NCBI GenBank assembly: GCA_044228685.1
Contig: JBGAUL010000018.1
Location: forward strand, 25,989-89,988
DNA: 64,000 nucleotides
Direction: 5' to 3'
From: JBBATK01 sp044228685
Lineage (GTDB): Bacteria; Bacteroidota; Ignavibacteria; Kapaibacteriales; NICIL-2
Shown: positions 35,429 through 44,163 of the stretch, piece by piece
Layout: every line of letters begins with the position of its first letter
Position numbering within the stretch: position 1 is the first letter of the stretch
Translations under genes and position numbers: made by a program
The notes under the pieces: generated by a model
Seen by the model: the letters and a program-made list of their open reading frames with translations, nothing else
Database searches by the model: none
Told to the model about the DNA's origin: nothing

Positions 35429-37891
35429 TTATCGACGACGACGTTCCGGTCTCTCTCCAAGCAGCTTGACAAGAATTTCTTTTTGCCATGGCTTCCACTG
35501 AGTGGCACGGTAATAGTCCACAAAGAGTTGTTTCATTTTGGTTTGAGTAATCCAAGTCTCGCACATGCCTCGTGCAACATCAGCAAGTCGGTTATTCGAT
35601 GAGAGAATTGCCTGTATCATCCATGGAACAAGTTTGGCATCACAATAATTGAGTCTCTTCAATGCATTCATTGCATTCTGTCGTGTTCCAAACTCAAATG
35701 CCGTTGAGCAATAATCCACAAGTGAATCCAACGCTGCTTGCTTGCCACGCAAAGCACGTCGCTCGAGTACGGCGATACGTACTCGAGCACCAGGTGCATC
35801 TACGCTTTGAACTGCAGTGCAGAATTCGTCGAAACGGTTTGGATAACTATCGCACAATTTTGACAAAGCATTTTCAATGACGACATACGACGAGTCTGAG
35901 AGCATATTCGTCACTGCTTCCGTCAACTTCTCAGGCACGCGACGAAGATTGCTGAGCACCGCCTTGCGTACTTCAACATCCGGATCCTTACAAGCTGCTT
36001 TTAATACATTCAATGCACGATCAGATCTGCTCTTGCTCATGCGCGCAACAATCTCTGAACGAACGGCATGAAACTTCTCGCGAGTGAATTGCTCAGCAAG
36101 AAAGATTTCGGTCTCTTCTTCGCTTAAGGTTGAATCCTCGTGCATCGCCCGGACAGCATCGTAACGATCGATCATGTTTGTTGCATGCAGACACTGCTGC
36201 TGTAGCTCGATGAGAGTTTTTTTGAATTCAACTTTTTTGAGGATGTAAGAACCAGGATCGAAGAGACAAAACGCAACTGCTTTGTTGTCGGGATTTGCAA
36301 CCGCAATTGTCTCGTGTTGCTTGTCAACAATTTCTCGAACGCGTGAACTCGTGCCGTCAGAATAATGCACTTCGAAAACTACCGGCATGCGAAACAGCGG
36401 ACTAAGCTCATCAACAATCTGTACTTGCTCAACACTGAAAATTGTACTTCGTTGGTGAGTATTGTTATCGGTGATGTCGGATGTACTGACCTTGTACGAC
36501 GGTTCACCACCATGATACAACCACTCGTCGAAAAACCAGTCGAGCGACATACCAATTTCGTCTTGGAATGCTAAATAAAACTCATCAGTATGAACCGGAC
36601 CATAAGGATGCGATTTTAAGTAATGAGTTACAGCTCGATCGAAGTTGCTTTCACCAACGACGTAGCGTAGCATATCGAGCACGGCTGAACCCTTTGGATA
36701 ACGACGCGCAGTACCAGATGCCGGATGCACAATTGGCAAACGATCTTTTTCTCCCGCACTCAATGCTTGATTTTGTTCCCCTCTACGTGCCCATTGATAA
36801 TTGTCCTCCCCGAGGAATTTTCTCATGAACATCTTGGGATAAAAGGTCGCAAATGATTCATGCAACCAGATGCTCTTCCAATCGCGCTCAGTGACATAAT
36901 CACCAAACCACTGGTGAGTCAATTCGTGAACGTTTGTGTTCAAATAATTTCTGTCCAAAACACCTCGAGCATCGCAGAACGAGAAGTCACCAAATGTCGT
37001 GGCTGTGGTATTTTCCATCGCGCCGAAAATGTAGTCTTGCAACGGCACTTGAGAATAAGACTCCCATGGAAAGGCAACGCCGAGCTGCTGTTCCATGAAG
37101 TCAATCATCTCTGTTGAGTAACGGTAGGTTGGACCAATACGCTCCGGATATTCAGGATAGTACCAGAGATGCACCGGAAGTCCCTTAGCTGTCTTGCGTT
37201 CTTCTATGGCATACTTTCCAATTGCGATCATGACGAGATACGTCACGTGCGGTTTAGTCATAGCATAATGCCAAGTCAAGCTTCCATCATTGTTTGCTGT
37301 TTTTGAAATCAAATTGCCATTCGACAAAACCTTGTAGCTCGAATCGAAACGCACATAGGTTTCGGTGATCATTTTGTCGTTGGGATAATCGTACATCGGA
37401 CACCAATTGCGGTTGTCACTGTCCTCGCCTTGAGTCCATATCTGACGTCGCGCACGCTTCGTTGCATCGTTCCACCCCGTGAAGTGCATGCCTCGACGAG
37501 GCGTACAATCGTAGGTAAAGGAGATACTGTCAGTTGAACCGAAATGCAATGGACTATCCGGTATCACCGTAACCGTGCTGTCGTTCACTATGTAGCGCAC
37601 CGCTTTGTTGTTCAATCGCGCTTCGGAAATACGCATGTTTACGCCATCGAAAACGATGGTGTCTACTCGTTCGCGAATAGGATGGAAGATATGCGTGACT
37701 CTACCATGAACTTCGCCGTCTTCAGGAGAAAATGATACGCTTATGACCATGCGCTCGATATCAAGCGGATGGTCACGTCCTTCGGAGCCGGGCTCTTCGT
37801 AACGGGTATTGGTGTGATAGTAAGGGTTCTGCGCAACAAGAACGGAAGTGCATGCAACAAGGAAGGCAAATGCGACGAGGCTATGCTTCAT
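35429..37891 (-). CDS. Secreted M1-family aminopeptidase with C-terminal HEAT-like repeats
   Basis: This 820-residue zinc metallopeptidase has a signal peptide (about 1-20, VLVAQ). The exopeptidase motif is GAMEN (290-294) and the zinc motif is HELTH (322-326) with the third ligand E345 in HESF, giving the standard HExxH-x18-E spacing. Residues ~590-810 are helical with HEAT/armadillo-like phrases (VRKAVLSNLRRVPEKL, NALSKL). The signal peptide makes it periplasmic or exported. It probably trims N-terminal residues from peptides. A sigma-54 activator gene lies 51 bases upstream on the same strand. Confidence 0.93.
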   Translation of the reverse strand: MKHSLVAFAFLVACTSVLVAQNPYYHTNTRYEEPGSEGRDHPLDIERMVISVSFSPEDGEVHGRVTHIFHPIRERVDTIVFDGVNMRISEARLNNKAVRYIVNDSTVTVIPDSPLHFGSTDSISFTYDCTPRRGMHFTGWNDATKRARRQIWTQGEDSDNRNWCPMYDYPNDKMITETYVRFDSSYKVLSNGNLISKTANNDGSLTWHYAMTKPHVTYLVMIAIGKYAIEERKTAKGLPVHLWYYPEYPERIGPTYRYSTEMIDFMEQQLGVAFPWESYSQVPLQDYIFGAMENTTATTFGDFSFCDARGVLDRNYLNTNVHELTHQWFGDYVTERDWKSIWLHESFATFYPKMFMRKFLGEDNYQWARRGEQNQALSAGEKDRLPIVHPASGTARRYPKGSAVLDMLRYVVGESNFDRAVTHYLKSHPYGPVHTDEFYLAFQDEIGMSLDWFFDEWLYHGGEPSYKVSTSDITDNNTHQRSTIFSVEQVQIVDELSPLFRMPVVFEVHYSDGTSSRVREIVDKQHETIAVANPDNKAVAFCLFDPGSYILKKVEFKKTLIELQQQCLHATNMIDRYDAVRAMHEDSTLSEEETEIFLAEQFTREKFHAVRSEIVARMSKSRSDRALNVLKAACKDPDVEVRKAVLSNLRRVPEKLTEAVTNMLSDSSYVVIENALSKLCDSYPNRFDEFCTAVQSVDAPGARVRIAVLERRALRGKQAALDSLVDYCSTAFEFGTRQNAMNALKRLNYCDAKLVPWMIQAILSSNNRLADVARGMCETWITQTKMKQLFVDYYRATQWKPWQKEILVKLLGERPERRRR

Positions 37892-37942
37892 AGACGGAGT
37901 GTAAAATGGAAAGTGTCTGTCCCCACCGACGTCGCCGAAAGT

Positions 37943-39133
37943 CTATTCAGGCTCTTCAAAACCAAACTGCTGCATCTTACGATACAGCGTACGTTCACTT
38001 AGTCCCAAAGCACGAGCAGCATTTCGACGACTACCATGGTAACGTCTGAGAGCCAATGCAATCAGGCGTCGTTCCATATTTTCTAAATCTAAGTCTTTAT
38101 TGTCCCACCCCAATTCATCTCTCTCCTGCTGATGCACCGGTGGCATAGTCATGGTTGACAATCGCTCAACAAGCGCCGTAAATGCCTGCTTGATTGCAGA
38201 AACGTCTTGTTGAAGTTGGAGAATGGATTGAAACATCAAACTCGAGGCAGCATCTGTTTGCGGACTCTGATTTTGATAACCTGCATTAGGCACGTGTATC
38301 AACGCCATATCACTGATGGGCGAGCTGTCTTCAAAACGCTCCGGTCTCAAATATCGCTGCACTTGATCAGCGCTAATTCTCGAGCCTTGATTAATGGTCA
38401 CAAGCGTTTCTACCAAGTTTCGTAGTTCGCGGATATTGCCTCGCCACGGCTGCGAACGCAGCAGCGTAACTGCATCGTCATCAACTCCGTCAAACTCGAA
38501 ATCATTGCGCTCGCAGACGCGTTGTGCGAAGAACTCTACCAGCTCGGGGATGTCTTCGGTATGACGGCGCAGGGGCGGTAAGTGGATTTGTACGGCGTTG
38601 AGGCGGAAGAATAAGTCCTGACGAAAGGTTCCTTGGCGAACCTCATACTCCAAATCACGGTTCGTTGCGGCAACCACACGCACGTCAACTTTGTGCACAT
38701 GCGTCGAACCAAGACGATTGAACTCGCCACTCTCAAGCACCCGCAAAAGCTTTACCTGGGTGCCAAATGGCATGTCGCCTATTTCATCAAGAAAGATCGT
38801 TCCATGGTTGGCTACTTCGAAGAACCCTTTGCGTTGTTCGGTTGCTCCGGTGAAGGCACCTTTCTCATGACCAAAGAGTTCTGACTCAAGTAGGGTCTCG
38901 GGAATCGCTGCGCAGTTAACCCCAATGAAGGCCGACTTACGGCGATTGCTCAGTGCATGCAGAGCATTGGCAAAGACTTCCTTGCCGGTGCCGGTTTCAC
39001 CGGTTATCAGGACGCTGAGATCGGTTGGCGCGACCTGACTCAGCCGGTGCATGGCATCGCGAATGCTCGGCGAATTGCCGATGATTCCGTAACGACTTTG
39101 AAGCAGACTGAGGATGTTATCCGTCGTGGCCAT
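37943..39133 (-). CDS. Sigma-54-dependent transcriptional activator without N-terminal sensor
   Basis: This 396-residue AAA+ bacterial enhancer-binding protein carries Walker A GETGTGKE (45-52), GAFTGA (92-97, sigma-54 contact), Walker B FLDEIGD (114-120) and an R-finger region (RQDLFFRLN). A Fis-type HTH ends the protein (RRNAARALGLSERTLYRKMQQFG). The AAA+ domain starts after only ~15 residues, so there is no receiver, GAF or PAS domain. Activity must be set by level, by a partner or by a ligand bound elsewhere. Targets are unknown. It presumes a sigma-54 gene elsewhere in the genome. Confidence 0.93.
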   Translation of the reverse strand: MATTDNILSLLQSRYGIIGNSPSIRDAMHRLSQVAPTDLSVLITGETGTGKEVFANALHALSNRRKSAFIGVNCAAIPETLLESELFGHEKGAFTGATEQRKGFFEVANHGTIFLDEIGDMPFGTQVKLLRVLESGEFNRLGSTHVHKVDVRVVAATNRDLEYEVRQGTFRQDLFFRLNAVQIHLPPLRRHTEDIPELVEFFAQRVCERNDFEFDGVDDDAVTLLRSQPWRGNIRELRNLVETLVTINQGSRISADQVQRYLRPERFEDSSPISDMALIHVPNAGYQNQSPQTDAASSLMFQSILQLQQDVSAIKQAFTALVERLSTMTMPPVHQQERDELGWDNKDLDLENMERRLIALALRRYHGSRRNAARALGLSERTLYRKMQQFGFEEPE

Positions 39134-39224
39134 GAATGATTCGATAGAACTAAAGGAGCTGCTGACAGTTCAGCAATTTAACATGCCATGTAGTCATGCA
39201 GGACACACATGTACGCAGCGCTGA

Positions 39225-39968
39225 TCACTTCTTGTTCAAGCCCTGCTTCTCGCTGTATTCATTCATGCCGCCAAGATAGATGAGGACCTTCTTGAATCCC
39301 ATAGGAATGAGGATATCGCACAATTCATGACTGAGTTCGCAGTTCCCGCCGCCGCAATAGGAAACGATGATTTTGTCTTTGGGGATGGAATACAAGGTCT
39401 TCATGCACTCACCACGATACTGCGGATCAGCTTGAAAATTCAAAACGTCAATATTGACTGAACCCGGAATTGCCGACTTCTGGTGCTCCTCTGCCTTGCG
39501 TGCATCGATAAAGGTCACTGCATTCGGAGTCGAAAGCAGCTTCATGACTTGTTCGTATGTAACTGCGATCGGTAGCTTGCTCGGAGTCTCCACTTTCGGC
39601 GTGGCTTGCGCTGGTGCTGAGCTTTGTGTGCTAGTTGTAGTCGTTGGCGGCGCTGGCTTGGACTTTAGATCTGCCGCTTTGTCACCTGCTTGTGTCGCTG
39701 CGACGGGCGTCGGACTGGCAACAACATTGGTGTTTGTTTTGTTGTCGACTGTCTGACCCGAATTCGGTGAAGCCGGTGTATTCGCAGGGTTAGAATTCGT
39801 GCTCGTGCTCGCAATGATCATGGCATCAAGAGTGGCATTCGAGGTGCTATCGACTATCCTCTCAGGATGAACCCAGGGTAGTGGAGTTGGACTGATTTTC
39901 CAATTCACAAAGAGCGCAATGATTGTCGAGAGAACAATGATGGCGGTTATTTCTTTAACGAGTTTCAT
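39225..39968 (-). CDS. Membrane-anchored rhodanese-like domain protein
   Basis: This 247-residue protein starts at an ATG (39968) before a TM helix (EITAIIVLSTIIALFVNW). A ~100-residue Ser/Thr/Pro/Ala-rich linker follows, then a rhodanese domain (~130-247) with FIDAR (D155) and an active-site loop YCGGGNCELS with C205. The domain should therefore be periplasmic, held off the membrane by a flexible linker. It may carry sulfur or protect against oxidants; neither is shown. It belongs to a probable operon with the SDR, J-domain and sigma-54 activator genes. Confidence 0.85.
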   Translation of the reverse strand: MKLVKEITAIIVLSTIIALFVNWKISPTPLPWVHPERIVDSTSNATLDAMIIASTSTNSNPANTPASPNSGQTVDNKTNTNVVASPTPVAATQAGDKAADLKSKPAPPTTTTSTQSSAPAQATPKVETPSKLPIAVTYEQVMKLLSTPNAVTFIDARKAEEHQKSAIPGSVNIDVLNFQADPQYRGECMKTLYSIPKDKIIVSYCGGGNCELSHELCDILIPMGFKKVLIYLGGMNEYSEKQGLNKK

Positions 39969-40010
39969 GCGAGCATTCTGAGTTAATTGATGGAAGTGAT
40001 TCACGGATTC

Positions 40011-40418
40011 TTAGCGAAACCCGCGAACCCTCTCCAATATTTCGTAAGCCATATTTAGTTCCTGCGCCTTGCGCTTTGCTTCTTCTTGTGCTTGAGCAGA
40101 TGCAGATGCGAAACGATCCGGATGCACCTCACGCATTTTCGTTCGGTACGCCGATTTGATTTCTTGCACGCTTGCCGTTGGTTTAATACCAAGAAGAGTG
40201 TAGGCGCGATAGACGATGGTTGCCTGTGGACTTGGACGAGACGAAGGCGGCGTTTGTTGACGCGCAGAATCATTTGTGCCGCTTGATTGACGTTTACCCA
40301 GCTCGTCAATCAATCGACGCAATTGCTCATCGCTTTCATCGAGAATCGTTGAAAACGACCGCGCATCATCGTTGATGTTCGATGATATGATGCGTTTTAT
40401 GCGGTCAAAAATGCCCAT
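40011..40418 (-). CDS. Small J-domain (DnaJ-like) protein
   Basis: This 135-residue protein has its J domain in the C-terminal ~65 residues (YRAYTLLGIKPTASVQEIKSAYRTKMREVHPDRFA), with the essential HPD. The N-terminal part is a charged helix and a Ser/Gln/Pro-rich linker. No Gly/Phe, zinc-finger or substrate domains follow, so it is not a full DnaJ and probably serves to stimulate a DnaK at a specific site. It starts 3 bases after the stop of the upstream SDR gene. Confidence 0.9.
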   Translation of the reverse strand: MGIFDRIKRIISSNINDDARSFSTILDESDEQLRRLIDELGKRQSSGTNDSARQQTPPSSRPSPQATIVYRAYTLLGIKPTASVQEIKSAYRTKMREVHPDRFASASAQAQEEAKRKAQELNMAYEILERVRGFR

Positions 40419-40421
40419 GGT

Positions 40422-41180
40422 CTAGGTGGCGCGTCGGTGAACCATCGTTGTACTCGCTTGATCACTCGGCATGATGAGCAAATCGTGGATACTCACGTGC
40501 GGTGGTCGGGTCACGCAGAATAAAATCGTTTCAGCGATATCCTCAGCTCTCAAAGGTTGCATACCCGTGTAAGTCTTTGCCGCTCTTTCGGCATCACCAC
40601 GAAATCGAACCAGTGAGAACTCGGTTTCAACCATTCCGGGATCGATATTGGTAACTCTGACGCCGGTGCCGAGTAAGTCCAACTGCATCGACTCACTCAA
40701 AGCCCGAACAGCGTGCTTGGAGGCACAGTAGACATTTCCATTTGGATAGGTTTGACGTCCGGCGATTGAACTCACGTTCACGACCGTACCCTGTGCACGC
40801 GAAACCATACCAGGAAGCAACATCCGCGTCACGTTCAACAATCCCTTCACATTCGTTTCTATCATCTCATCCCAATCTTCCCAGCTTCCGCTTTGGATGG
40901 GTTGCAAGCCGCGAGAGAGTCCGGCGTTGTTGATCAGCACATCAATTGAGCGCCATTCCGGATCCAGCGAGTCGAATGCTGCCTGCAGAGCCTGACGATC
41001 CCGAACATCTGCTTGGAGTATCGTCACCGGAACCGAGAGTTCCGCTGCCACTTGGCGAAGACGTTCTTCGCGACGTGCCACGAGAATCAAGCGAGCCCTG
41101 GCGCGGGCGAAAACGTGGGCACAAGCCTCTCCAATACCCGCCGAAGCGCCGGTGATACAGACGACTTTATCTTTCAACAT
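40422..41180 (-). CDS. Short-chain dehydrogenase/reductase (YdfG-like)
   Basis: This 252-residue classical SDR has the NAD(P) motif GASAGIGEACA, NNAGLS, the catalytic Ser in NVSSIAG and the YxxxK pair in YCASKHAV. RREERL after the second strand favours NADP(H). It resembles the YdfG serine/3-hydroxy-acid dehydrogenase subgroup; the true substrate is not evident. It heads a minus-strand run with J-domain and rhodanese genes. Confidence 0.9.
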   Translation of the reverse strand: MLKDKVVCITGASAGIGEACAHVFARARARLILVARREERLRQVAAELSVPVTILQADVRDRQALQAAFDSLDPEWRSIDVLINNAGLSRGLQPIQSGSWEDWDEMIETNVKGLLNVTRMLLPGMVSRAQGTVVNVSSIAGRQTYPNGNVYCASKHAVRALSESMQLDLLGTGVRVTNIDPGMVETEFSLVRFRGDAERAAKTYTGMQPLRAEDIAETILFCVTRPPHVSIHDLLIMPSDQASTTMVHRRAT

Positions 41181-41323
41181 AGACTGTAATCCTAGAAAAT
41201 GAAAACACCGTTAATAGACTGAGGTGCGGTTCGGACGAATTACAAAAATAGACAGTATGCACAACTCAGAAGGCTCAAGTGTAGCTGGACAAAGCTTTCG
41301 CGTTCGAGCAAAGCTTCACATCG

Positions 41324-41331
41324 TATTTTTG
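41324..41331 (+). promoter_or_regulatory. Candidate -7 box upstream of the M16-like gene
   Basis: TATTTTTG matches TAnnTTTG, 47 bases before the ATG at 41379, with a weak TTCG about 17 bases upstream as possible -33. Region 41181-41378 is otherwise without features. Confidence 0.3.
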
Positions 41332-41378
41332 TCGACTTCGGTTGGATCGACCGAAATCCTCAATACAACCCTTGGTAC

Positions 41379-42707
41379 ATGAATAAAGCCATAATTCACG
41401 ATGTGATACCGCCGTTTTCATTTCCTGCATATCGCTGCGAAACGTTGACAAATGGAAGCATCGCTTACATCCTGCAAGACAACACGCAAGATTTGGTTTC
41501 AATTTCCTTCACGGCTCTTGGTGGATCTACTCAAGAAACACTCGAAGGTCAAGCTGAATTGGCTTTTTCTCTACTCAGTCGAGGAACGATGGCTCGCACT
41601 GCTTTGGAAACAGCCTTAGCAGTTGACGACAAGGGTGCGTCACTCAGAAGCACTGCCCATCGCGATACCTCCGGTCTGGCAATGACCGGTCTAGCCGAAC
41701 ACTTGCCGGCATTGATCGAAATCATGAGCGATTGCCTGCTTAACGCCCGCTTCTCCGAAGAGGAATTCGAGCGCCTGCAACAACAGGCTTTGGCTGATCA
41801 TGAATTCGAATTGTCTGAACCTAATTACCTAGCTCATCGCGGCTTTGCCAAATATTTGTTTGGTGAGCATCCTTATGCTCGGTCACGCGGTGGCACGGTG
41901 CACAGCCTGAAAGCTCTCAACGTTGATTTGTGCCGCGAGTTCTTCCTATCGCTGCGCGCAACCTCTCGCTGGATGTGTATCGTGGCGGGTAAAGTTGATC
42001 CCGATGAGGTGTTAAAATTGCTCGAGCAAAATCTTGGATCTCTTAGCTCAACTCAGTCGCGTATCCCACGTATGAGCTTGCCGCTGGATACGAGCTTCCG
42101 CAGTGGATTCGTGGATTGTCCGACAGCACAGCAAGTCGTGCTTGACATGGGACACTTCAGCATCGAACGTTGCGCCAAAGACTACCCAGCTCTACAGCTT
42201 ACAAACACGATCTTCGGTGGCTTCTTCCTGTCTCGTTTGAATGCTCTGATTCGCGAAGAAAAGGGATACACTTATGGAATCTTCTCGACCGTAGATGCGA
42301 TGCTTCACGCGTCGCGACTGATGTGTTCGTGCAGCGTGAGTGCTGAGAATTTGGCTGACAGCATTGCGCTTATTCGTCAGGAGTGGCGCAGAATGGCGGA
42401 ACAAAAAATCACTGAAGAAGAGTTGGTGCGAGCACGGCGTTTTATATTAGGCTCCTTCGCACGCAGCATGGAAACTCCACAACAAATGGCTGTATTCTTG
42501 GCTACGCGGGAAGAGTTTAATCTACCGGCTGACTTCGTGGATCAGTTCGTAAAGACAATTGCATCGCTGACCATCGATAGTGTTTTCGAGGTTCAGCAGC
42601 GCTGCTTTCGTCCGGATGAATTGGTTATTGTCGCCTCGGGTCCTAAGTCTGAGATCGAGTCAACCATGACCTCAATCGGCCCATCGACAGAACTCTTCAT
42701 CGACTGA
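41379..42707 (+). CDS. M16-like (insulinase family) protein lacking the zinc-binding motif
   Basis: This 442-residue protein has the paired M16 domain fold (~20-230 and ~250-440). The C-terminal half keeps the substrate-binding phrase RLNALIREEKGYTYG. In the N-terminal half, where catalytic members have HxxEH, it reads GQAEL (57-61), so the zinc site is missing and it should not be an active peptidase by itself. In many bacteria an active and an inactive M16 subunit are encoded side by side; no catalytic partner is in this window. It lacks a signal peptide. It may pair with a remote partner or be a cytosolic scaffold. Confidence 0.85.
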   Translation: MNKAIIHDVIPPFSFPAYRCETLTNGSIAYILQDNTQDLVSISFTALGGSTQETLEGQAELAFSLLSRGTMARTALETALAVDDKGASLRSTAHRDTSGLAMTGLAEHLPALIEIMSDCLLNARFSEEEFERLQQQALADHEFELSEPNYLAHRGFAKYLFGEHPYARSRGGTVHSLKALNVDLCREFFLSLRATSRWMCIVAGKVDPDEVLKLLEQNLGSLSSTQSRIPRMSLPLDTSFRSGFVDCPTAQQVVLDMGHFSIERCAKDYPALQLTNTIFGGFFLSRLNALIREEKGYTYGIFSTVDAMLHASRLMCSCSVSAENLADSIALIRQEWRRMAEQKITEEELVRARRFILGSFARSMETPQQMAVFLATREEFNLPADFVDQFVKTIASLTIDSVFEVQQRCFRPDELVIVASGPKSEIESTMTSIGPSTELFID

Positions 42708-42832
42708 TGCTCGAACAAAGCTTCATGGTCGACGAGTACCTCATCCAACAATGAGCGCCGACCTTTAGCGTCATTGATTGTTGAGTAAGAACGTGAATTT
42801 GAAAACAAACGATACTTCTTTTCGGAATAATT

Positions 42833-43813
42833 ATGGCAAATGATGTAGAAGACATTGCGCGTTTGCGCACCGCAGTAGACTCTGTGCGTAACGAGATTGC
42901 AAAAGTGATTGTTGGACAGACGGACGTCGTCGATCAATTGCTGATTTCACTATTTGCCCGCGGACATTGTCTGTTGGTCGGTGTACCGGGTTTGGCTAAA
43001 ACCTTGCTCATCAGAACCCTAGCGGATTCTCTGGATTTGAAGTTCAATCGTGTGCAATTCACACCTGATCTCATGCCGAGCGACATAACCGGCACCGAGG
43101 TGATCGAAGAGAATTTGAGTACAGGTGCCAAGGAATTCCGATTTGTCAAAGGACCGGTCTTTGCGAACATCGTGCTCGCAGACGAAATCAATCGTACACC
43201 TCCAAAAACACAAGCAGCCTTGCTCGAAGCCATGCAGGAACATTCTGTTACCGCTTCAGGCAACACCTATCGTCTTGACGAACCATTCTTCGTTCTGGCT
43301 ACACAAAATCCTATCGAGCAAGAAGGTACCTATCCTCTTCCTGAAGCACAATTGGACCGTTTCATGTTCATGCTTCACTTAGGTTATCCAAGCTTTGAAG
43401 AGGAAATGCAAATCGTCCGTCAGACAACCGTCGAAGTGCAGAAGACAGTACAAACCAAACTCCACGCTGCTGATATCATTGCCTATCAAAATCTCGTGCG
43501 CCGTGTTCCGGTCGCTGATAACGTCATCAATTACGCCGTGAAGCTAGTACAAGCAACACGTCCAGGAGTGAGTTCTCATGCGATGGTGAAGGACTACATC
43601 AGCTACGGTGCCGGACCACGTGCATCGCAGTTCTTGATACTCGGTGCCAAAACGCGTGCAGCCTTGAGTGGACGCTACACACCGGAGATCAACGACGTTA
43701 AGGCAGTTGCTGCTTCTGTGTTACGTCACCGCATCGTCACAACCTTCAACGCTGAAGCTGAAAACGTCAGCACCGCTGACATCGTGAACCAGTTATTGAC
43801 TAGCGTGGCGTGA
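42833..43813 (+). CDS. MoxR-family AAA+ ATPase
   Basis: This 326-residue AAA+ protein has Walker A GVPGLAKT (50-57), Walker B LADEINRTPPKTQAALLEAMQE and the sensor-1 stretch LATQNPIEQEGTYPLPEAQLDRF that marks MoxR. MoxR proteins act as chaperone-like ATPases, often with DUF58 and VWA-domain partners. No such partner genes follow here; the next gene is lon after about 350 bases. An upstream ATG at 42833 fits the family's N-terminus. Confidence 0.94.
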   Translation: MANDVEDIARLRTAVDSVRNEIAKVIVGQTDVVDQLLISLFARGHCLLVGVPGLAKTLLIRTLADSLDLKFNRVQFTPDLMPSDITGTEVIEENLSTGAKEFRFVKGPVFANIVLADEINRTPPKTQAALLEAMQEHSVTASGNTYRLDEPFFVLATQNPIEQEGTYPLPEAQLDRFMFMLHLGYPSFEEEMQIVRQTTVEVQKTVQTKLHAADIIAYQNLVRRVPVADNVINYAVKLVQATRPGVSSHAMVKDYISYGAGPRASQFLILGAKTRAALSGRYTPEINDVKAVAASVLRHRIVTTFNAEAENVSTADIVNQLLTSVA

Positions 43814-44163
43814 TCCCCAATTTTCTCTTGCATATCCTTATCTCTTTCACGCTTGCCATGGAGAGCGTTGACGCTCGCGTTCCGAGTCGTCAGCCGATCG
43901 CTATCGTGCAATTCTCTGAACGTAATCCAGATCATTGGATGAGGAAACGAACAGTGAAACGACGTTATAGTCGTGATGCAGAACGCTTTAGCCTCTGAAC
44001 GTGCTGGTGTGCGATAGTATCTTCCGAAGACGTTAGAATCAACCCGTAGAAGCAACTCTCCCTCAATAGTTCACGCATTTGTGCGTCCTCTAGGCATTAT
44101 CTCATGTTCCAACGCTCAGAAAATCTGGTGCTATATTCGTAGCATCTCAAAACATTGAAGCTC
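43814..44163. other. 350-base intergenic region between moxR and lon
   Basis: There is no convincing gene. A 62-codon plus-strand frame (43810-43998) overlaps the moxR stop and has no recognisable similarity. A short inverted repeat GAGCG/CGCTC at 43863-43876 and a TATATTCG box at 44132-44139 (25 bases before the lon start) are the only notable elements; the latter could be a -7-like promoter element for lon. Confidence 0.4.

Noticed and set aside
43810..43998. 62-codon plus-strand frame after moxR
   Set aside because: It overlaps the moxR stop and has no ribosome-binding site, domain or neighbour support.
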